64,000 nt of DNA from Dipteronia dyeriana (taxonomy: Eukaryota > Streptophyta > Magnoliopsida > Sapindales > Sapindaceae): positions 22,880,001-22,944,000 of the forward strand of contig CM065303.1 of assembly GCA_032871835.1 (NCBI GenBank). The letters are read 5' to 3'. Below the pieces are notes generated by a model. The model saw nothing but the letters and a program-made list of their open reading frames with translations. It did not search any database and was not told where the DNA came from. Of the stretch, positions 57,420-64,000 are shown one piece after another (the stretch's first letter is position 1; every line of letters begins with the position of its first letter). The translations under genes were made by a program, and so were the position numbers.

Positions 57420-57840
57420 TTTTTCAAGTGTGACCGAGAATATGTAAAGAAGAATCGAGCATATTTGTTATTAGACCGATGTTTTATATATTTTGAAAAA
57501 AACTCGATTATATGGAAAAATGCTCGATAATTTGAAGAATATTCTCGATCCCTTGAAAAGTTCTCGATCCCTTGAAAAAGTTGTTGATCCATTTGGAAAA
57601 ATTTCTCGATCCCTTGAGAATGTTCTCGATCCATTGAGAAAAAATTCTCGATCCCTTGAAAATATTCTCGATCCATTTGGAAAAAGTTCTCGATCCATTG
57701 AAAAAGTTCTCGATCCATTGAAAAAGTTCTCGATCCCCTTGAAAAAGTTCTCGATCTATTTGGAAAAAGCTCTATCCCTTACAATAAGTTCTCGATCCGT
57801 TTCCAGAAAGCTCGATCCCTTTGATAATGTTGTTGATCCC
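57420..57840. repeat. 20-21-bp array with CTCGATCC core upstream of mudrA
   Basis: About 17 imperfect copies of 'ttctcgatcccttgaaaaag' or 'ttctcgatccatttggaaaa'. The unit has few stops, so long frames open on both strands here; they do not mark a gene. Confidence 0.85.
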
Positions 57841-57900
57841 ATACACTTAATAATTTTTTTTTAATTCTTAATAATTGTAAACTTAATTTAATTTTTTAAT

Positions 57901-60662
57901 TTGTTAATAATGGTTTGTGATGATGATTTTCGCAGGACAATGGATCGGGTGAGAATAGTCATATCTTACAACGGTCGATGGGAGCAATTACCTAATGGAA
58001 GTCAAAGGTTTTTCGGTTCCTATAACCAAGGAATGTATGTGTCAAAGAATATGACTTACAAAGAGCTGGTGTCGATCGTGCAAACCGTTGTGAAGTACAA
58101 TGTCAATAAATACATTGTTGATCTACAATCTATATCAATCTTTCCCGGGATAACATGTCGCACATTTATAAGAAACGATGATGATGTTTTGTTTATGCTA
58201 GGGGAAGATAGGGTGATCCCTCAAGTATGTGTTAGTCTAATTGAGAGGGCAACAACAAATGTGATAGCTGAAGATATAACTGGTCATGGAAACACCCAAC
58301 AATTTCGATCGTCATGTGGAAGCAACCAATTGTTCACATAAAGAAGTGGTAAAGAAGAGCAACAAAACATGTGTGGTGTCCCGCCGGAAGTAGCCGACCA
58401 TGGTTATATACCTGGACCTCAATTGGACGAGTTCTTTGGTTGTCAAATTGAAATGAATGATGAGCAGTACAACCACCAATACTATAAGATATACAATGAC
58501 ATGAATAATGAGCAGAAAAATGAACCGAATTTTGGGCCAATTCATGAAGTGGATAATGACGCAAATTTGCATCCGGTAAATAATGTAGCGAACAATGAAG
58601 AAGATGAAGAACCTGTCCAAACAAAAAGACGTGCAAGACGTGTACACGGATATAGTTCTAGTGCAGTAAAAATAGCTGGGACCTCTGAGGTCCGGCCTAA
58701 TGTAACTGAAGCTGGTTCTGACAATTCCATAACGTGGGTAATTCCAGGAGAAAAATCGTACTCTTTTGGTATGGTTGGAAGCAGGAACTTGGTAGAAGAC
58801 GAACCAACAAACATGATATATAAAAGGCAATTTTATCCTAGTAAAAAGATTTGAAGAGATTGGTTGGGCATTTTATATTGCGGCACAACTTCGAGTGGAA
58901 GGTGAAAGGTCGAACAAGACAACATTACATCTGGTTTGTTTGATGGACAACTGTACGTTGAAGTTAAGAGCGGTGAGGAGAGATGAAGCGACATACTTCC
59001 AAGTAAGGAGTTTTGTCAGCGAACACACTTGTCTGTTAGAGGAGATTCACCGCAGCCATCGATAAGCTAGTGCAGTCATAATTGGAGAATTGGTTGCACC
59101 TAGATTGCAACAACAGGATGGTCGACTATTGCGTCCTAAAGACATAATCGTCGACATGAAAACAATGAATGGCATTCAAATCATGTACAATAAGGCATAT
59201 CAAGCTCTCGATTATACTTTGTCACTCACCTATGGAACGTATGAGAAAACCTTCCAACTACTGTCATCATTCGGTTACGTGTTAGAAGAAAAAAATCTCG
59301 GAACAATCACTAACTTACAGTGCGACGAAGATGGTAAATTTCTCTACATTTTCATGTCGTTAGGTGCCTCACTTAGAAAATTCTGGAGGTGTCTGCGTTT
59401 AGTTATTGCCGTTGATGGTACCTATTTAAAGGAAAGATTCGGGGGTACAATGTTTATTACAACTGCACAAGATATGAGTGAACAGGTTTATCCCATTGCT
59501 TTTAGCTACGGTGACTTAGAGAACAACCTATCATAGGAGTGGTTTTTGGATTGCTTGAAAGGTTCCCTTGTCAATATAGATGATTTGGTTTTCCTTTCTG
59601 ATCGTCATGCAAGCATTGAAGCAGGGATTTCTAAAGTGTTTCCTTATGCCACCTATACCATATGCTGCTGGTACTTTTCTAAAAATATTAAAAAGCGATA
59701 TCACAGAAAGGATGTTACCACAATAATAGACAAAGCAGCCCGAGCATACACCGAGTTGGAATATAACCGACACATGGAAGAGTTACGAAACTTACATCCG
59801 AATGCATATGATTATGTAATTGATATCGATCCACACAAGTGGTCTCGTGTACACTGCCCCAACAGAAGGTACAAGGTGATGACAACAAATGTTGCAGAAT
59901 GCATAAACTCATGCCTGAAATTTGCACGGCAACTGCCTATGTTGACTCTGGCAAAGTTCATTAGGAATATGCTACAACGTTGGTTTCATGATCGTCATAT
60001 CGCTGCACAGTCCATGCTTTATCAGTTTACCGACGTAGCACATCTTGTGATCCTAAAACGCATGGAGAAGTGTAATTTTATGACTGTAAATCCAATTGAC
60101 TGGAACATATTCTTTGTGAAGTGGTCTGGAAAACAGTGGACCGTTGACCTAGCCCGAAAGACCTGCACATACAACAAATTCCAAATGGACCAGCTTCCAT
60201 GTTCTCACACACTCGCTGCCGCAAGGTACATCATACGTTTTAGTATACGGTTAATATTACTGCAACACGAATCACATTGTTTTCATTGTTTTTACAAAGA
60301 CTGAAACATGGATTTCACCTCCTTATGTGCGGACTTCTACAAGAGACAGACACTTAATGACTCGTACTCGATCCCTATTATGCCGGTTGGATATCCTTCC
60401 ACTTGGGTTGTGCCATCTAACATCGCAGAGAGGGTGGTTTTGAATTCAATCTCCAGGAGACAAACAGGACGCTCGAGGGCGGGTCGACATAAATCGTCTT
60501 CGGAGAGGACAACTACACAAAACTATAGAAGATGTGGACAACCAGGGCATAATTCCAAGAGATGTTCTAAGCTAGCTTTGATTAATAAAGGTCCGAGTAG
60601 AGTTGTTCCTGAGGAATACCGACGCAAGTGTAGCATCTGTCATATAGTTGGCCACAACAGAT
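57901..60662 (+). pseudogene. mudrA: mudrA-type MULE transposase, frameshifted
   Basis: The first frame (57901-58854; a likely start is the ATG at 57941, MDRVRIVISYNGRWEQLPNG) gives the N-terminal PB1-like MULE domain, one TAA at 58339, and an acidic linker. The frame then shifts (around 58850) into 58855-60664. This shows SKKDLKRLVGHFILRHNFEW, then the catalytic core: VIAVDGTYLK (first Asp, about 59410), FLSDRHASIEAGI (second Asp) and TTNVAECINS (Glu). The SWIM zinc finger near 60160-60215 has CTYNKFQMDQLPCSHTLAA, with Tyr where the second Cys is expected. A stop follows NNLS (59534). A possible intron begins at 60224. A CCHC-like tail has CGQPGHNSKRC near 60535. At least one frameshift and several stops make it inactive as it stands. 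Confidence 0.85.
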
Positions 60663-60886
60663 AGACGTGCCCGACCAGAGACTCCACAGTGGAATGATTT
60701 TAGGTGTTATGATGATAACATTGTGTAATCTAGTACTCGTATGACTTGTTCAATAACTAAATTTCAATTATAATTAAATAGGATTTCCAATTACTGTTAA
60801 ACTTCTGATTAATGATAGTTGAAAAGGAAACAAAAATTAAAGTACAATTTTATTAACAATATATACAGAAGAATTACTACATAAAA

Positions 60887-61030
60887 CTAAACGGGCCGGA
60901 AGTTTAAAAATATCTCAACTGCCATCTTTTCCCGAAGGATCTCCATATCGTCTTCCGACCAATCGAAATCCTTCCTGTCTGTCAGAATGTACTCGATCAT
61001 TCTCAACGTGTGTGGACCATAATTACCCTT
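60887..61030 (-). pseudogene. ULP1-like protease C-terminal exon (remnant)
   Basis: The minus reading KGNYGPHTLRMIEYILTDRK followed by DFDWSEDDMEILREKMAVEI ends at TAG (60887-60889). This matches the C-terminal end of MULE-borne ULP1/C48 proteases, where the catalytic Cys lies in a G-(D/N)-C-G context. Here the position reads NYG, so the Cys appears to be Tyr. An acceptor-like AAG precedes it at 61028-61030. The rest of the gene, including the DUF1985 part seen in MULE-1, is deleted. Confidence 0.6.
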
Positions 61031-61139
61031 ACATTTGGACACATTAACATGCGTTAATAAAACAATAATAATTTAATAACTCAATCTCAAAGTAAATGAA
61101 AACAATATGTCTTACGATTTCTTCTGTTGGGGGACACGG

Positions 61140-61640
61140 GTTTGAAAAATATTCTCGATCATTTGAAAATATTCTCCATCGTTTCAAAATATTCTCCATC
61201 GTTTGAAAAATAATCTCGATCGGTTAAAATATTCTCGATCGTTTGAAAAATATTCTCGATCTTTTGAAAAATATTCTCGATCGTTTGCAAATATTCTTGA
61301 TCGTTTGAAAAATATTCTCGATCGTTTGAAAAATATTTTCGATCGTTTAAAAATATTCTCGATCTTTTGAAAATATTCTCGATCGTTAAAATATTCTCGA
61401 TCGTTTGAAAATATTCTTGATCGTTTGAAAATATTCTTGATCATTTGAAAAATAATCTCGATTGTTTGAAAATATTCTCGATTGTTTGAAAAATATTCTC
61501 GATTGTTTGAAAATAATCTCGATCGTTTGAAAAATATCCTCGATTTTTTTTAAAATCTTCTCGATTCTTACTTATAAATCCTCGACCTAGTTCTAAAAAA
61601 CCTCGATTTCGCTCAAAAAATTCTCGATTTCAAAAATTCT
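61140..61640. repeat. ~20-bp array with CTCGATCG core at the right of MULE-2
   Basis: About 22 copies of 'aatattctcgatcgtttgaa'. The orientation is the same as in the left array (57420-57840), not inverted. Confidence 0.85.
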
Positions 61641-61984
61641 CAAAATTACAATTCATCGATACCCAGAATTTCATCTTCCTCATCACATATTCAACCTAAT
61701 TTCAAACCCTAACCTAAACCACAATCATTCTTAGATCTCGTTTTGAACCCTTATCTACGAATTCAATCAACAAAACACAAGTCTAACATGAAATGGTAAG
61801 TTATCAACTACAAAATCCAGAAGAAAAAAAAACGAACGGAAACTACCTTTGTCAATCGCAACAAATCTGGTGTATTCTCGTTCACGTTCTAGTCACTTCG
61901 CCGTCAATTCTGTTGTCGTCGGTCTCCTTGTCACTCTAGCTTTTTCACACTAACAAAACAACAACTTTAGGGTATTTTTATCCG
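61641..61984 (-). other. Leader region of the ULP1-type gene in MULE-2
   Basis: It is homologous to 7601-7985 in MULE-1 ('caaaccctaacctaaacca', gttgtcgtcgg). No coding frame. Probably the 5' leader and promoter of the lost DUF1985/ULP1 gene. Confidence 0.45.
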
Positions 61985-62075
61985 ATCATACTAAATGGTA
62001 TATTTTAAATATACATTAGTAAAATGGTGATATTTACACAACACACCCCCCAAATGGTATCAATAATTTATTGAC
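61985..62075. repeat. Right terminal region of MULE-2
   Basis: It contains 'tagtaaaatggtgatattta' and 'ggtatcaataatttattga'. It matches the right end of MULE-1. Confidence 0.55.
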
Positions 62076-62421
62076 CCCTTTAGAAATAATATGTAAGACG
62101 GTTTGTACGTGAGAAGTCTATATATATATATGTGGCACACCAAATGGGTGTGGGCGTGCGACAACTCAACTTCAACATTATCTAGGTAAGAGAGTGATCC
62201 TTATTCCTTTCCACCATACCATATTGGAAGATGATCATATAGCCACACCAATAAATAACTTAAAAATATAATATCACCTTAACTATGTTTTTTTCTTTTC
62301 AAAATTCTACCCCAAATGAATGGACGTGGCAAAAAAAAAATTAAAATAATATGTTTTTAGTTGTGATCGGAAACTTTTTCTTGTATTCATTTTTTTTTCG
62401 GTCATGGTAGTTTAAGATTAA

Positions 62422-63170
62422 GGTCCAGTTTGGTATTGCTTTCCCAGTTGCTTTTGGGGCCAAAAGTGATTCTGGACCTAAGATAGGGTGTTTGGTAAAA
62501 TCGTTGGGAAGTGCTTTTGGTCACTTTTAGCTTCTCTCAACTGAGTTTTTGAAAAGCTACAAATACATGCTTTTGGATTTTGGCTTCTGCTTTTAGAAAA
62601 CACGCTACAGTGATATTAAATGAAATTTTACTAACTTTCTAACTTTGTCCTTACCATTAATGAAATTTAACAAAAAAAAATTGAACTTATATTTTTGTAC
62701 AAAAAAAAATGTTGCTATAACTGTATAAAAAATTTGGGATAATTAATTCAATGAAGTAGAATAAAAAAGAAATTAAGAAATTAAGTAGAATAAAATAAAG
62801 AAATAAAGAAATAAAGAAATTGGACTAATTAATTAAATAAAGTAGAATAAAAAATGGGGCTAATTAATTCAATTAAGTACCATAATTATATAACACTTAA
62901 CACTAAACACAAATAAACAAGAAAAATGTAAAGTACAGCACATTAATATCATTTAGATGTCTATGTCTTTTTAATAATTTTACACGGTCACAACACTTTT
63001 TATTTCAGTTTACTAAACACATTGAAATTACTTTTAGTTCTCACAGCACTTTTAAAAATCAGTTTACCAAACACTCATCTAATTCTTCCCACAGTAATTC
63101 CAAAAGCAATTCCCCCCACAGTAATTCCAAAAGCATTTCTCCCCACAGCACAGCAATACCAAACTGGGCC
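62422..63170. mobile_element. Tourist-like (PIF/Harbinger-type) MITE
   Basis: Terminal inverted repeats: left ggtccagtttggtattgct, right agcaataccaaactgggcc (18 of 19 pair). The 3-bp duplication taa is present at 62419-62421 and 63171-63173. It is 749 bp long with no coding frame of note. Confidence 0.8.
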
Positions 63171-63173
63171 TAA

Positions 63174-64000
63174 GTCCTTCAAAAAAAAATTAGGACGCTT
63201 TTCGTAACGTTTTCGGTTTGTCTTTTTTTTAGTATTTGTAAATTTTGAAAATGCCAATCATTGAAAACTGTTTTCGAAAAAAAAATGTATTAATATTATA
63301 ATAAAATAAAAAGGGCATTAAAAATATATTGTTAATGAAAAGCAAATAAAGCAACAATTTTTTATAAATAAATTCATTAAAAAAATTAATATTTAATATA
63401 ATTTGTTTGATATTTAAATTTTATAATAAAAATAAATAAATTTATTATGAACAATTATCAAGTACGAGATCCCGCATGAATTTTTTATGCGGTAGTGATT
63501 CCGTACAAATTTTTAATATTGATTATGCACCTGATAATTGCTAATATTATAATAAATCCCACTTATCCATTAAATATTATTATAATTTACTTCAAAAAAA
63601 ATTATGGACTCAAATCAGCTGTCTAAAAATGGTGTCCAAACTTGTGTGTTAAACAACCAAATTGAGATATGTGTCTACATTTATGGAAGAAATTGAAAAA
63701 AAAAATATGAGCGGTGCTATTGACACCCTCATTATTAAACTATTTATGTCCCACTTTTTATTATTTTGATTTCATTATATAAAATTAAATGGTTTTTAAA
63801 AATTTTCTTATTTATTTCCAGGATTTTACATATTTTTCAAACTTAATATACCTCATATCTTTTTCAATATATATATACACACACACGCTTCATCCCTAAT
63901 CTTTTATACAATTTTCTCACATCCATTCGTAATAATTGTTTGTTTTTTCTTATTTCCTGGTGAAACTATCCTTATTAGGTGTAATTTTTTTTTTCAATAG
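63174..64000. other. AT-rich end of window with a small fold-back
   Basis: No gene recognised. At 63441-63557 arms such as caattatcaagtac and, reversed, caattatcaggtgc enclose an inner hairpin ccgcat/atgcgg. This may be a small MITE remnant. Confidence 0.45.

Larger units (their letters stand above)
57104..62075 (+). mobile_element. MULE-2: Mutator-like element with convergent genes
   Basis: The left end (57104-57186: 'gatgtcaccagtttaataac', ending tattatggtg) and the reverse of the right end (61985-62075: 'aatatcaccattttactaat') are related inverted termini. The element carries a mudrA-type transposase on plus and a ULP1-like remnant on minus, tail to tail. Arrays with a CTCGATC core lie near both ends. 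The layout matches MULEs with DUF1985/ULP1-type genes. Both genes are damaged. Confidence 0.7.

Noticed and set aside
57263..57864. Long overlapping open frames on both strands with repetitive peptides
   Set aside because: They are created by the 20-21-bp CTCGATCC array, which happens to lack stops; both strands are open and no known domain appears.
57901..60662. An intact domesticated MULE transposase gene (FAR1/MUSTANG-like)
   Set aside because: Frameshift, stops, a SWIM Cys loss and terminal repeats point to a decaying transposon, not a host gene.
61184..61444. 86-codon minus frame with RSRIF repeats
   Set aside because: A by-product of the CTCGATCG array.

Overview
This is nuclear DNA of a flowering plant, probably a eudicot. 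It is AT-rich, shows GT-AG introns, and is packed with plant-type mobile elements: Ty1/copia and Ty3/gypsy LTR retrotransposons, Mutator-like elements (MULEs) with DUF1985/ULP1-type genes, a CACTA-type element and MITEs. I see no intact host gene. The window is a pile of nested insertions over three decayed tandem copies (called W, X and Y here) of a protein disulfide isomerase (PDI)-like gene, all on the minus strand.

Layout. 1-8058: right part of MULE-1, whose minus-strand DUF1985 exon is split by a 6.2-kb non-autonomous gypsy element (226-6451, target duplication catac). 8060-11290: PDI copy W (3' exons only), split by a probable solo LTR (8428-11077). 11740-31346: PDI copy X. It holds a gag-only copia element (12008-17159), a rearranged copia remnant (17166-19527), a CACTA-type element (20213-21673), a pair of TA-rich fold-back repeats (21715-23985) and a Tork-like copia element, Tork-A (25716-31086), that sits inside its first coding exon with a perfect 5-bp duplication. 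31760-47324: PDI copy Y, split by copia element E3 (32553-45616), which itself contains a 7.7-kb gag-only element (34493-42172). 47325-52531: Tork-B, a sister of Tork-A, inserted in the first exon of Y, with its 3' LTR cut short. 52580-54670: a minisatellite interrupted by a 1-kb MULE (MULE-3). 54717-56902: small repeats with tRNA-like boxes and fold-backs. 57104-62075: MULE-2, with a degenerate mudrA-type transposase on plus and a ULP1-like remnant on minus. 62422-63170: a Tourist-like MITE. The rest is AT-rich DNA without recognisable genes.

How it fits together. Matching exons, introns and 3' flanks show that W, X and Y arose by tandem duplication. X reads through in exon 1 if Tork-A is ignored, but its thioredoxin domain has no CxxC and no second catalytic domain follows; Y has splice-site and nonsense mutations. 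The retroelements are all coding-dead. Many of their stops can be explained by C-to-T or G-to-A change, as expected of methylated, silenced DNA. Several unrelated LTR families share one architecture: a GC-rich patch of short direct or inverted repeats just upstream of the TATA box.
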